DNA of 64,000 nt from G965195345 sp965277775 (GCA_965277775.1 OZ255843.1:1488001-1552000), one strand, 5' to 3'; counted from the first letter of the stretch, positions 42,630-51,428 are shown. The notes: generated by a model from the letters alone, not told the origin. Numbers and translations: made by a program.

Positions 42630-43674
42630 CTTTAAAAGAAGAAACCACCCCGTCAGGCTCCGCCTGCCACCTCTCCGAAGAGGGGAATTTAGTCTTTCAT
42701 CCCCTTAGATAGAAGAAACCACCCTGTTAGGCTTTGCCTGCCACCCCTCCGAAGAGGGGAATTTGGCCCATCATCCCCTTAGGAAGAAGAAACCACCCCG
42801 TCAGGCTTCGCCTGCCACCCCTCCGAGGGAGGGGAATTTAGCCCATCATCGCCTGCCACCCCTCCGAGGGAGGGGAATTTAGCCCATCATCGCCTGCCTC
42901 CTCTCCGAAGAGGGGAATTTAGTCTTTCATCCCCTTAGATAGAAGAAACCACCCCGTCAGGCTTCGCCTGCCACCCCTCCGAGGGAGGGGAATTTAGCCC
43001 ATCATCGCCTGCCACCCCTCCGAGGGAGGGGAATTTAGCCCATCATCGCCTGCCTCCTCTCCGAAGAGGGGAATTTAGTCTTTCATCCCCTTAGATAGAA
43101 GAAACCACCCTGTTAGGCTTTGCCTGCCACCTCTCCGAAGAGGGGAATTTAGCCCATCATCCCCGTGAAAGCGGTTATCCATTAAACTTAGACCACACTT
43201 AAATAGAAGAAACCACCCCGTCAGGCTTCGCCTGCCACCCCTCCGCAGAGGGGAATTTAGCCCATCATCTCCTTTAAAAGAAGAAACCACCCCGTCAGGC
43301 TTCGCCTGCCACCCCTCCGCAGAGGGGAATTTAGCCCATCATCTCCTTTAAAAGAAGAAACCACCCCGTCAGGCTTCGCCTGCCACCCCTCCGAAGAGGG
43401 GAATTTAGCCTTTCATTCCCGTGAAAAGAAGAACCACCCCGCCAGGCTTCGCCTGCCACCCCTCCGAAGAGGGGAATTTAGTCTTTCATTCCCTTAAAAA
43501 GAAGAAACCACCCCGTCAGGCTTCGCCTGCCACCCCTCCGAAGAGGGGAATTTGGCCCATCATCCCCTTAGAAAGAAGAAACCACCCTGTCAGGCTTTGC
43601 CTGCCACCCCTCCGAAGGAGGGGAATTTAGTCTTTCATCGCCTGCCACCCCTCCGAAGAGGGGAATTTAGTCTG
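42630..43674. repeat. Palindromic repeat array D
   Basis: About 1 kb composed of roughly 16 right ends (CGCCTGCCACCCCTCCGAAG then AGGGGAATTTAG), with short linkers such as TCTTTCATCCCCTTAGATAG. Part is a direct duplication with a 156-base period (compare 42891 and 43047). Almost no left ends are present, unlike array B. Frames that read through the repeats encode Pro/Arg-rich strings and are not genes. It ends about 95 bases before the rpsJ promoter. Confidence 0.9.
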
Positions 43675-43767
43675 CATAAAAGAAGGGTGATTTCAGTGTT
43701 TTCATTCTATATATTGAGGCGATGAGCTCATATTTGAAAGTTCTGTAAAATTTTGCATAATTAATGC

Positions 43768-43796
43768 TTGCTGGAAAGAACAATAGCGTATATAAT
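43768..43796 (+). promoter_or_regulatory. Promoter of the S10 ribosomal operon
   Basis: TTGCTG (43768-43773) and TATAAT (43791-43796) with a 17-base spacer. The bases after the -10 are G+C-rich (TCGCGCCCC), a discriminator typical of stringently controlled ribosomal promoters. The predicted leader to rpsJ is only about 65-70 bases. Confidence 0.8.
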
Positions 43797-43870
43797 TCGC
43801 GCCCCTGTTGACTGAGCCATTGAACATTTAGTCAGCACCTTTGACCTTTAATCAGAATTTACAAAAAGAT

Positions 43871-44185
43871 ATGTCAACAAATCAGAACATTCGTATTCGC
43901 TTAAAAGCTTTTGATCATAAACTCATTGATCATTCAGCGCGAGATATTGTAGAAACTGCTAAAAGAACGGGTGCACAGGTAAGTGGGCCGATTCCCTTAC
44001 CCGTCAGAAAAGAGCGTTTTGACATATTGGCTTCACCGCACAAGTATAAAGATGCGAGAGACCAGTTGGAAATTAGAACGCATAAAAGATTAATGGATAT
44101 TTTGCAACCAACTGAAAAAACAGTGGATGCATTGATGAAACTTAATTTGGCAGCAGGCGTGGAGATTAATCTCGAATTGCGTTAG
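43871..44185 (+). CDS. rpsJ: 30S ribosomal protein S10
   Basis: 104 residues, starting MSTNQNIRIRLKAFDH at 43871; the ten codons of open frame before it do not belong to S10. Small-subunit head protein that also binds NusB in antitermination. GPIPLPVRKERFDILASPH is the conserved loop. First gene of the S10-spc-alpha run. No strong Shine-Dalgarno is visible. The usual upstream neighbours (rpsL, rpsG, fusA, tuf) are absent. Confidence 0.97.
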   Translation: MSTNQNIRIRLKAFDHKLIDHSARDIVETAKRTGAQVSGPIPLPVRKERFDILASPHKYKDARDQLEIRTHKRLMDILQPTEKTVDALMKLNLAAGVEINLELR

Positions 44186-44248
44186 TTGCGATAACACATG
44201 AGTCAATCGTAATTCGTGTGTTTGTTATAAATATAAAAAGGATGAAAA

Positions 44249-44899
44249 ATGAGTATTGGTGTTATTGGCCGAAAGGTCGGTATGACGCGTATTTTCCAAG
44301 AAACGGGCGAATCCGTGCCCGTGACGGTGGTTGAAGTCATCAACAATCGTGTTGCCCAAATTAAAAAAGCTGAAGGTGATGGTTACGATGCCATTGTGGT
44401 TGCTTATGGTGACCAAAAAGCCAGTCGTTTAAATAAACCCGATTCAGGATTTTATGCCAAAGCCGGTGTTTCACCAGCAAGAGGCTTAGCAGAATTTAGA
44501 ATAACCTCTTCTGATACGTTTGAAATCTCACAAGCCATTACAGCGAACCTGTTTAGTGAAGGTCAAAGAGTGGACGTTTCGGGTGTATCAAAAGGCAAAG
44601 GCTTCCAAGGCGGTGTCAAACGCCATAACTTCAAAACCCAAGACAGTACACATGGTAACTCGTTGTCACATAGGGCCATTGGCTCTACAGGGCAAAACCA
44701 GTCTCCAGGAAAAGTATTCAAAGGCAAAAAAATGCCTGGTCAAATGGGGAACGTCAGCAAAACAGTACAAAATCTGCATGTAGTGCGAGTCGATGAAGAA
44801 AACAATTTATTGCTCATAAGCGGTGCCGTACCAGGTTTTATTCAAGGCATTGTGACGGTAAAACCCGCGGTTAAAAAACCTTCTGAGGTTTCAGCATGA
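44249..44899 (+). CDS. rplC: 50S ribosomal protein L3
   Basis: 216 residues. Early-assembly 23S rRNA-binding protein near the peptidyl transferase centre. HGNSLSHRAIGSTGQNQSPG contains Gln151, corresponding to the PrmB methylation site of E. coli L3; prmB itself is at 14481-15362. An AAGGATG Shine-Dalgarno precedes the ATG. It overlaps rplD by 4 bases. Confidence 0.98.
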   Translation: MSIGVIGRKVGMTRIFQETGESVPVTVVEVINNRVAQIKKAEGDGYDAIVVAYGDQKASRLNKPDSGFYAKAGVSPARGLAEFRITSSDTFEISQAITANLFSEGQRVDVSGVSKGKGFQGGVKRHNFKTQDSTHGNSLSHRAIGSTGQNQSPGKVFKGKKMPGQMGNVSKTVQNLHVVRVDEENNLLLISGAVPGFIQGIVTVKPAVKKPSEVSA

Positions 44900-45519
44900 A
44901 GATAGATACAATCAAACTAGACGGCAAAAAAGGCAGTAAGGTCGAGGTTTTAGACTCTGTTTTTTCAGCTGATTACAATGAAACATTGGTGCATCAGGTG
45001 TTGGTCGCAGAAATGGCTGCCAGTCGCGCTGGAACCAAAGCCCAGAAGAATCGCTCTGCGGTTCGAGGTGGCGGTGCAAAACCTTGGCGTCAAAAAGGCA
45101 CTGGTAGAGCACGCGCTGGTACTTCACGAAGCCCTATTTGGAAAGGCGGTGGTGTGACTTTTTCAGCGAGCAATCGCAATTTTGAGCAAAAGGTCAATCG
45201 CAAAATGTTTCAAGGCGCACTTCGTTCAGTCTTGTCTGAATTGAATCGCACCAAACGATTGATCGTCATTGAATCGCTTTCGTTGGAATCACCCAAAACA
45301 AAATTAATGGCCACCTTGTTAAAAACATTAAAAGTGGACGAATCTCAAGCCTTATTGGTGACTGAAAATTGGGATGATAATCTTTATCTTGCTTCAAGAA
45401 ACTTGCATAAAGTTGGATTGGTCGAAGTCGATTGGGTCGCACCAATCACATTGATTGGTCAAGATAAAATTATTATCACACTGGCATCATTGAAATCCTT
45501 AGAAGAGAGACTGGCATGA
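44896..45519 (+). CDS. rplD: 50S ribosomal protein L4
   Basis: 207 residues. Lines the exit tunnel through its extended loop (RSAVRGGGAKPWRQKGTGRA). In E. coli L4 also autoregulates the S10 operon through the leader, but the leader here looks too short for that. Overlaps both neighbours by 4 bases, giving tight translational coupling. Confidence 0.98.
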   Translation: MKIDTIKLDGKKGSKVEVLDSVFSADYNETLVHQVLVAEMAASRAGTKAQKNRSAVRGGGAKPWRQKGTGRARAGTSRSPIWKGGGVTFSASNRNFEQKVNRKMFQGALRSVLSELNRTKRLIVIESLSLESPKTKLMATLLKTLKVDESQALLVTENWDDNLYLASRNLHKVGLVEVDWVAPITLIGQDKIIITLASLKSLEERLA

Positions 45520-45818
45520 ACGAAGAAAGACTGTTAGACGTTATTCGCGCGCCCGTTGTTTCGGAGAAGGCAGTGGATTTGTCACAGACAGGGCAATGCT
45601 TTGTCTTTAAGGTGGCGAAAGATTCAACCAAAGAAGAAGTAAAAGCGGCGGTTGAAAAGTTATTTAATGTTGAAGTGACGGATGTTAATACGATTGTCGT
45701 CAAAGGAAAGGCTAAGAATTTCCGAGGTCGTAAAGGTCGCAGAAGCAGTTGGAAAAAAGCTTATGTTCGGCTACAAGAAGGTCAAAGCATCGATTTAGGT
45801 GACACACAAGCTGGTTAA
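45516..45818 (+). CDS. rplW: 50S ribosomal protein L23
   Basis: 100 residues. Tunnel-exit protein that docks trigger factor and SRP. VIRAPVVSEKAVDL at the N-terminus and KAKNFRGRKGRRSSWKKAYV in the extended loop are characteristic. Overlaps rplD by 4 bases; rplB follows after 9. Confidence 0.97.
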   Translation: MNEERLLDVIRAPVVSEKAVDLSQTGQCFVFKVAKDSTKEEVKAAVEKLFNVEVTDVNTIVVKGKAKNFRGRKGRRSSWKKAYVRLQEGQSIDLGDTQAG

Positions 45819-45827
45819 GGAACAAGT

Positions 45828-46664
45828 ATGTCAAAAATTGTTAAATTAAAACCAACATCACCGGGTCGTCGATTCACGGTTAAGGTTGTCAATAAAGAAC
45901 TGCACAAAGGCGGTCCTTACGGTCCATTGACTGAAGATAAAAAACGGACGGGTGGTCGTAATAACCAAGGTAGGATTACCAAGCGTCATACGGGTGGCGG
46001 TCATAAAAAGCGTTTCCGTATCATTGATTTCAAACGAAATAAAGACGGCATCCATTCGGTTGTTGAAAGACTTGAATATGATCCAAATCGCACGGCAGAA
46101 ATTGCATTGCTCAAATACATTGATGGTGAGCGACGCTACATCATTGCACCAAAATCTTTAAAAGTTGGTGATACAGTTGTCTCTGGTAATGAAGCACCCA
46201 TCCAAGTTGGTAATGCACTCGCTTGCAGTGACATTCCCTTAGGAACCGTTGTTCATTGTGTGGAAATGAAACCAGGTAAAGGCGCTCAATTGGCGCGCAG
46301 TGCTGGTGTTTCAGTTCAGTTGGTTGCACGCGAAGGCGCTTATGTCACCTTGAAATTACGCTCCGGTGAGATGCGTAAGGTTTTGGCAACGTGCAAAGCA
46401 ACCATTGGCGAAGTTGGTAATTCAGAACATGCTTTGAAAAAGCTTGGTAAAGCGGGCGCTTCACGATGGCGTGGCATTAGACCCACCGTTCGTGGTGTGG
46501 CTATGAACCCCATTGATCACCCACATGGTGGTGGTGAAGGTAAAACTTCAGGGGGTCGTCATCCAGTATCGCCTTGGGGCACTCCTGCTAAAGGCTACAA
46601 AACTCGCAGTAACAAACGCACCGATCATTTAATTGTGCGTCGTAGAAAGTCTAAAAAGGGGTAA
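45828..46664 (+). CDS. rplB: 50S ribosomal protein L2
   Basis: 278 residues, near the E. coli size of 273. Essential for subunit joining and the peptidyl transferase centre. Conserved GGRNNQGRITKRHTGGGHKK and the C-terminal RGVAMNPIDHPHGGGEGKT, which includes the functionally important His, are present. Confidence 0.98.
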   Translation: MSKIVKLKPTSPGRRFTVKVVNKELHKGGPYGPLTEDKKRTGGRNNQGRITKRHTGGGHKKRFRIIDFKRNKDGIHSVVERLEYDPNRTAEIALLKYIDGERRYIIAPKSLKVGDTVVSGNEAPIQVGNALACSDIPLGTVVHCVEMKPGKGAQLARSAGVSVQLVAREGAYVTLKLRSGEMRKVLATCKATIGEVGNSEHALKKLGKAGASRWRGIRPTVRGVAMNPIDHPHGGGEGKTSGGRHPVSPWGTPAKGYKTRSNKRTDHLIVRRRKSKKG

Positions 46665-46668
46665 TTAG

Positions 46669-46941
46669 ATGTCTCGATCAGTAAAAAAAGGACCTTTTGT
46701 TGACCATCATTTGATGACTAAAGTCGATGAAGCCAAGAAAAACAATTCACCCAGACCGATTAAAACATGGTCACGGCGTTCAACCATCTTACCTAATATG
46801 GTTGAGCTAACCATTGCCATTCACAATGGGCGTGAGCACGTTCCCGTTTTCATTAGCAAAGACATGGTAGGGCACAAACTCGGTGAGTTTGTCCTAACAA
46901 GGACCTTTAGAGGTCATGCCGCAGGAAGAAAGGGGAAGTAA
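46669..46941 (+). CDS. rpsS: 30S ribosomal protein S19
   Basis: 90 residues. Head protein near the A-site finger, complexed with S13. MSRSVKKGPFVDHHLMTKV and TWSRRSTILPNMVELTIAIH are conserved. Four bases separate it from rplB and one base from rplV. Confidence 0.98.
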   Translation: MSRSVKKGPFVDHHLMTKVDEAKKNNSPRPIKTWSRRSTILPNMVELTIAIHNGREHVPVFISKDMVGHKLGEFVLTRTFRGHAAGRKGK

Positions 46942-46942
46942 T

Positions 46943-47275
46943 ATGCAAGCCATGGCCAGACACAGATATGCAAAGATTTCAGCGCAAAAGGCGCGATTGG
47001 TTGCGGATCAAATTCGCGGAGAATCCATCGAAAAAGCATTTAATATCTTAAATTTCAGCACCAAGAAAAGCGCTGTTCTTATTAAAAAAGTATTAGATTC
47101 CGCCGTTGCCAATGCAGAAAATAATGAAGGAGCCGACATCGATTCGCTTTTTGTTGAAAAGATTTATGTCGATGTGGGACCTACAATGAAGCGATTACGT
47201 GCACGAGCCAAAGGGCGTGCCAATAGAATTTTGAAAAGAACCAGCCACATTACCGTTTTGGTCGGTGAGAAGTAA
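46943..47275 (+). CDS. rplV: 50S ribosomal protein L22
   Basis: 110 residues from the ATG at 46943 (MQAMARHRYAKISAQKARLV); an upstream in-frame start inside rpsS is rejected because AGGGGAAG lies just before this ATG and the length then fits the family. Its beta-hairpin (PTMKRLRARAKGRANRILKR) lines the exit tunnel and is a known macrolide-resistance site; no insertion is seen here. Confidence 0.96.
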   Translation: MQAMARHRYAKISAQKARLVADQIRGESIEKAFNILNFSTKKSAVLIKKVLDSAVANAENNEGADIDSLFVEKIYVDVGPTMKRLRARAKGRANRILKRTSHITVLVGEK

Positions 47276-47285
47276 GGAATAATTT

Positions 47286-47996
47286 ATGGGACAAAAGGTC
47301 AATCCAATCGGAATGCGTTTAGGCATTATTCGTAATTGGAATTCAATCTGGTATGCAGAACGTCGTGAGTTTGCAAAGTTTTTAAACCACGACATTGCTG
47401 TTCGCTCGCTAATCACTGAGCGTTTGGCAAATGCTTCATTGTCCGATATTAAAATTGAGCGCTTAACGAATAATAATCTTCGTTTGACCATCTTCACAGC
47501 TCGTCCGGGTGTGGTGATTGGTAAAAAAGGCGAAGACATTGAAAGGCTACGGGCTGAGATCAGCAAATTGGTCGATATGAACGTGAGCATCAATATTGAA
47601 GAAATTAGAAAACCTGAATTAGATGCAACCTTAGTGGCAGAGAGCATTGCTCGTCAGTTGGAGCGTCGGATCATGTTTAGACGGGCGATGAAACGCGCTG
47701 TTGGTAATGCCATGCGTTTAGGCGCCGAAGGCATCAAGGTCTCAGTGGGTGGTCGTTTGAACGGTGCTGACATAGCACGCACCGAATGGTATCGCGAAGG
47801 CAGAGTGCCCCTTCATACTTTTCGTGCAGACATCTCTTATGGTGTGTGCGAAGCCAATACCACTTATGGCAAGATTGGCATTAAAGTATGGATATTTAAA
47901 GGTGAGAAGTTTGATCAAAAAAGACAACCAGAACGCCTTTCAACCAGTCAAGATGATGATCAAAAAACGCGTCGTAAGGTTCGGAAAAAAACATAA
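47286..47996 (+). CDS. rpsC: 30S ribosomal protein S3
   Basis: 236 residues. Forms the mRNA entry channel with S4 and S5. The KH domain is evident (FTARPGVVIGKKGEDIERLR), as is VSVGGRLNGADIARTEWYRE. The C-terminal tail is basic. Typical length and place between rplV and rplP. Confidence 0.98.
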   Translation: MGQKVNPIGMRLGIIRNWNSIWYAERREFAKFLNHDIAVRSLITERLANASLSDIKIERLTNNNLRLTIFTARPGVVIGKKGEDIERLRAEISKLVDMNVSINIEEIRKPELDATLVAESIARQLERRIMFRRAMKRAVGNAMRLGAEGIKVSVGGRLNGADIARTEWYREGRVPLHTFRADISYGVCEANTTYGKIGIKVWIFKGEKFDQKRQPERLSTSQDDDQKTRRKVRKKT

Positions 47997-48008
47997 GGAA
48001 TTGATACC

Positions 48009-48422
48009 ATGTTAATGCCTAAGAAAACAAAATACCGCAAAACTCAAAAGGGTAGAAACCGAGGGATTGCCAGCACTGGAAACAAGGTGAGTTTCGGTGA
48101 GTACGGTCTTAAATCGGTTGCGAGAGGACGCATCACATCGCGTCAAATTGAGTCAGCCAGACGTGCCATGACCCGTTGTATTAAAAGAGGCGGTAAAGTT
48201 TGGATTCGCATTTTCCCAGATAAGCCCATAACTGAAAAACCTTTAGAAGTTCGTATGGGTAAAGGAAAGGGTGCCGTTGAGTACTGGGTTTCAGAAGTAC
48301 AACCAGGCACAGTCATGTATGAAATTCAAGGGGTTTCGGAAGAATTGGCCCGCCAAGCATTTGAATTAGCGGCGGCAAAATTACCTGTAGGAACCATGTT
48401 CGTTAAACGGATGGTGATGTAA
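48009..48422 (+). CDS. rplP: 50S ribosomal protein L16
   Basis: 137 residues beginning MLMPKKTKYRKTQKGRNRG. Binds 23S rRNA at the A-tRNA elbow. The Arg hydroxylated in E. coli by RoxA lies in a conserved KPLEVRMGKGKG region, which is intact. Its stop codon shares one base with the rpmC ATG. Confidence 0.97.
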   Translation: MLMPKKTKYRKTQKGRNRGIASTGNKVSFGEYGLKSVARGRITSRQIESARRAMTRCIKRGGKVWIRIFPDKPITEKPLEVRMGKGKGAVEYWVSEVQPGTVMYEIQGVSEELARQAFELAAAKLPVGTMFVKRMVM

Positions 48423-48622
48423 TGAAAGCAAGTGAGTTAAGGGAACAATCTATGGATGAGCTTAAAGCAACGCTCATCGGATTCAAGCAAGAACAGTTTA
48501 ATCTTCGGATGCAAGTGGCTTCTGGACAAAACAGCAATACAGCCAGACTCAATACCGTTAGAAAGGACATTGCACGGGTAAAAACCATTCTCAATAATAA
48601 GACAGAAGAAGGTGATAAATGA
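48422..48622 (+). CDS. rpmC: 50S ribosomal protein L29
   Basis: 66 residues, a two-helix protein at the tunnel exit. MKASELREQSMDELKATL and NLRMQVASGQNSNTARLNTV are typical. Coupled to both neighbours (1- and 4-base overlaps). Confidence 0.96.
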   Translation: MKASELREQSMDELKATLIGFKQEQFNLRMQVASGQNSNTARLNTVRKDIARVKTILNNKTEEGDK

Positions 48623-48882
48623 GTACAACGAATGTTCGTGTTATAGCGGGTGAAGTGGTCAGCAACAAAATGGATGCAACCATTGTTGTTCAAGTTGAAA
48701 GACGGGTTAAGCATCCTTTGTATAAAAAATACGTTAAACGGTTTACAAAATTAATGGCGCACGATGCTGAGAACAGCTGCGAGATTGGTGACAAGGTCAC
48801 TGTGAAGGAATGCCGTCCATTATCAAAAAACAAATCTTGGGTTCTGGTGGAAAATTTCAGCAGATTGACGGAAGGTAAATAA
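48619..48882 (+). CDS. rpsQ: 30S ribosomal protein S17
   Basis: 87 residues, primary 16S rRNA-binding OB-fold protein. AGEVVSNKMDATIVVQVERR and HDAENSCEIGDKVTVKECRP are conserved. Last gene of the S10 section; the spc section begins 2 bases later without an evident promoter. Confidence 0.97.
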   Translation: MSTTNVRVIAGEVVSNKMDATIVVQVERRVKHPLYKKYVKRFTKLMAHDAENSCEIGDKVTVKECRPLSKNKSWVLVENFSRLTEGK

Positions 48883-48884
48883 TC

Positions 48885-49253
48885 ATGATTCAAATGCAAA
48901 CACAGCTCAGTGTGGCTGATAATTCAGGCGCAAGACGCGTTCAGTGCATAAAAGTTCTGGGCGGTTCCAAGCGTCGGTATGCCAGCATAGGTGACATCAT
49001 AAAGGTTTCTATTAAAGAAGCTGAGCCTCGCGGCCGTGTGAAAAAAGGCGAAGTGCACAGTGCTTTGGTTGTTCGCACAGCAAAAGGTGTGCGCAGACCT
49101 GATGGTTCGGTCATACGCTTTGATGACAATGCTGCGGTTATATTGAATCCTCGGAATGAGCCAATTGGCACCCGGATATTTGGACCAGTGACGCGCGAGC
49201 TCAGAACGAGCAAATTCATGAAGATTGTTTCTTTAGCGCCAGAAGTTTTATAA
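48885..49253 (+). CDS. rplN: 50S ribosomal protein L14
   Basis: 122 residues, starting MIQMQTQLSVADNSGARRVQ. Intersubunit-bridge protein. Length and C-terminus (ELRTSKFMKIVSLAPEVL) match the family exactly. No sign of a separate spc promoter in the 2-base gap before it. Confidence 0.98.
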   Translation: MIQMQTQLSVADNSGARRVQCIKVLGGSKRRYASIGDIIKVSIKEAEPRGRVKKGEVHSALVVRTAKGVRRPDGSVIRFDDNAAVILNPRNEPIGTRIFGPVTRELRTSKFMKIVSLAPEVL

Positions 49254-49263
49254 GAGGTAAGCA

Positions 49264-49584
49264 ATGAATCGATTAAAGAAAGGGGACGAAGTCATTGTCA
49301 TTTCCGGTAAGGAAAAAGGCAAGCGTGGAAATATTGAGCGATTCGTAGAGCGCAAGAAAAAAACACGGGTTTATGTCGAAGGGGTCAACTTGATCAAAAA
49401 ACACGTCAAGCCAAATCCACAAGCCAATGAACAAGGTGGCGTTATTGAAAGAGAAGCTTCTTTAGATATTTCTAATGTCAAGCTCTACAACGCATCAACT
49501 GACAAAGGCGATCGTGTTGGTTTCCGCTTTGAAGACGGAAAGAAAGTTAGGTTTTTTAAATCAACCAATGAAACGATTAGTTAG
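49264..49584 (+). CDS. rplX: 50S ribosomal protein L24
   Basis: 106 residues, an assembly-initiator KOW-domain protein (KKGDEVIVISGKEKGKRGNI). An AGGTAAG sequence lies just before the ATG. Normal length and order. Confidence 0.97.
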   Translation: MNRLKKGDEVIVISGKEKGKRGNIERFVERKKKTRVYVEGVNLIKKHVKPNPQANEQGGVIEREASLDISNVKLYNASTDKGDRVGFRFEDGKKVRFFKSTNETIS

Positions 49585-49594
49585 GTAATTTAGG

Positions 49595-50134
49595 ATGGCT
49601 CGTTTAAAAACACAATACACAACTGAAATAAGACCACAACTCAAAGAGGCGTTGGGCTTAAAGAATATCAATCAAGTGCCCAAGTTGTTGAAAATCACCT
49701 TAAACATGGGTGTGGGTGAAGCAATAACCAATAAGGGTGTGCTTGATAATGCATTCAATGAGTTGATGCTGATTTCAGGTCAAAAGCCCGTTAAAACAAA
49801 TGCGCGTAATTCCGTTGCAAGTTTTAAAGTGCGTGAAGGTTGGCCAATTGGCTGTAAGGTCACGCTCAGAAATGAACGGATGTATGAATTTTTTGATCGC
49901 TTAATCAATATTGCCTTGCCGAGAGTTCGTGACTTTCGTGGCATCAGCCCCAAAAGCTTTGATGGTCGCGGCAATTTTAATTTGGGGATCAAAGAGCAAA
50001 TAATTTTTCCTGAAATTGACTACGATAAGATCGACAAAATTCGGGGCTTAGATATTGCTTTTGTGACCGATGCAAAAAATGACCAGAGTGCGTTGGCTTT
50101 ATTTAAAGCATTCAATTTTCCATTTAAAGACTAA
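49595..50134 (+). CDS. rplE: 50S ribosomal protein L5
   Basis: 179 residues, binds 5S rRNA in the central protuberance. LLKITLNMGVGEAITNK and GRGNFNLGIKEQIIFPEIDY are conserved. In E. coli, S8 controls the spc operon by binding at this gene's start; I could not verify the binding hairpin here. Confidence 0.98.
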   Translation: MARLKTQYTTEIRPQLKEALGLKNINQVPKLLKITLNMGVGEAITNKGVLDNAFNELMLISGQKPVKTNARNSVASFKVREGWPIGCKVTLRNERMYEFFDRLINIALPRVRDFRGISPKSFDGRGNFNLGIKEQIIFPEIDYDKIDKIRGLDIAFVTDAKNDQSALALFKAFNFPFKD

Positions 50135-50149
50135 GGAAGTACCGAATCA

Positions 50150-50455
50150 ATGGCAAAGCAAAGTATGAAAGCACGTGATGTAAAACGTGCCAAATTGATT
50201 GAGAAATACAAAGAAAAAAGAATGGCTTTGAGAGCGATCATTAAAGATCCCAAAGTATCCATTAAAGAAAAAATGGAAGCTCAAAAAGGCTTGCAAAAAT
50301 TGCCAAGAGATTCTTCTCCATTTAGGTTGACTCTGCGTTGTGCCATGACTGGCAGACCCAAGGGTCATTTTAGAAAATTTGGATTGTCGCGTAACAAAAT
50401 TCGCGAGCAAGCTATGTTTGGTAACATACCTGGCATTAGAAAAGCCAGTTGGTAA
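50150..50455 (+). CDS. rpsN: 30S ribosomal protein S14 (zinc-independent form)
   Basis: 101 residues. The long form without the CxxC zinc ribbon; CAMTGRPKGHFRKFGLSRNKI and the end GIRKASW are typical. Head protein of the small subunit. Uses no zinc, in contrast to the short Zn-form found in other bacteria. Confidence 0.97.
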   Translation: MAKQSMKARDVKRAKLIEKYKEKRMALRAIIKDPKVSIKEKMEAQKGLQKLPRDSSPFRLTLRCAMTGRPKGHFRKFGLSRNKIREQAMFGNIPGIRKASW

Positions 50456-50482
50456 TAATAGAATTATAAGGATATCGATAAG

Positions 50483-50881
50483 ATGAGTATGACTGATCCA
50501 ATTGCTGATATGTTGACCCGTATCAGGAATGCCCAAAACATCAAGAAAGTGAGTGTCACAATGCCACACTCGAAAATCAAAGAGCAAATCGCCAGTGTCT
50601 TGCAATCTGAGGGCTACATTGTTTCCTATGAGTCTGCAGAACGTGAAAATAACAAAAAAGATCTTGTCATCACCTTGAAATATTATATGGGCAATCCAGT
50701 GATTGAAACCCTGCAACGCACAAGCAAGCCCAGCTTGAGACAATATCAAAAAAGTGCGAATTTACCCAATGTTTTAGATGGTTTAGGCGTGGCGATTATT
50801 TCCACCTCCAAAGGCGTGATGAGCGATAAGCAGGCGCGTGAACAAGGGATTGGTGGTGAAATTATTTGTATGGTGACTTAA
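50483..50881 (+). CDS. rpsH: 30S ribosomal protein S8
   Basis: 132 residues (MSMTDPIADMLTRIRNAQNI). Primary 16S rRNA-binding protein and, in E. coli, the translational repressor of the spc operon. The C-terminal GVAIISTSKGVMSDKQAREQ is conserved. Confidence 0.98.
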   Translation: MSMTDPIADMLTRIRNAQNIKKVSVTMPHSKIKEQIASVLQSEGYIVSYESAERENNKKDLVITLKYYMGNPVIETLQRTSKPSLRQYQKSANLPNVLDGLGVAIISTSKGVMSDKQAREQGIGGEIICMVT

Positions 50882-50892
50882 GGGAGTTTAAG

Positions 50893-51420
50893 ATGTCAAG
50901 AGTAGCAAAGCAGCCCATAACCATCCCATCGAATGTTGAAGTGAAAGTGGATGGTGCGAATGTTGCTGTAAAAGGCCCTAAAGGTTCATTAGAAAGATCT
51001 GTTTATAAAGGGGTTGTGGTCAAAAATGCGAATAACCAGTTAGAAGTCACTGTTGAAAATGATGACTTATGGCAATTTGCTGGAACGGAACGTTCGCTTA
51101 TAAACAGCATGGTCATCGGTGTAAACGATGGTTTTGAGAAGAAATTAGAATTGGTCGGCGTTGGCTATAGAGCCAGAATGAAAGGCAACCTGCTTAATCT
51201 GAATTTGGGATTTTCGCACGATATTAATTTCCCTGTGCCTGAAGGCTTGACCATTCAGACACCCACTCAAACAGAAGTCATCATCAGCGGCATTGATAAA
51301 CAACAAGTTGGACAAGCGGCTGCCGAGATAAGATCGTTCAGACCACCTGAGCCTTATAAAGGTAAGGGCGTTAGATATGCCAATGAGTACATCAGACGTA
51401 AAGAAGTCAAGAAGAAATAA
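50893..51420 (+). CDS. rplF: 50S ribosomal protein L6
   Basis: 175 residues from the ATG at 50893 (MSRVAKQPITIPSNVEVKVD), which has AGGGAG upstream; an earlier in-frame start overlapping rpsH is rejected. Two-fold repeated domain near the GTPase centre. RSFRPPEPYKGKGVRY near the C-terminus is diagnostic. Confidence 0.97.
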   Translation: MSRVAKQPITIPSNVEVKVDGANVAVKGPKGSLERSVYKGVVVKNANNQLEVTVENDDLWQFAGTERSLINSMVIGVNDGFEKKLELVGVGYRARMKGNLLNLNLGFSHDINFPVPEGLTIQTPTQTEVIISGIDKQQVGQAAAEIRSFRPPEPYKGKGVRYANEYIRRKEVKKK

Positions 51421-51428
51421 GGTAAATC

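Noticed and set aside
43075..43290. 71-codon minus-strand frame with repeated LNSPLRRGGR strings
   Set aside because: Translation of the palindromic repeats on the other strand; no independent coding signal.
43421..43630. 69-codon Pro/Arg-rich frame (starts MKRRTTPPGF) within array D
   Set aside because: It is only a translation of successive repeat units; similar frames occur in other arrays and strands, without ribosome sites.
42630..43674. Possible CRISPR array (regularly spaced repeats in array D and elsewhere)
   Set aside because: The spacers are themselves conserved, unit lengths vary, each repeat holds two hairpins, and no cas genes are present. The units are ends of the DUF559 element.
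47195..47647. 150-codon minus-strand frame opposite rplV and rpsC
   Set aside because: Shadow frame opposite two well-identified genes.
50147..50749. 200-codon minus-strand frame opposite rpsN and rpsH
   Set aside because: Shadow of two certain ribosomal genes on the plus strand; its product is Phe/His-rich nonsense.
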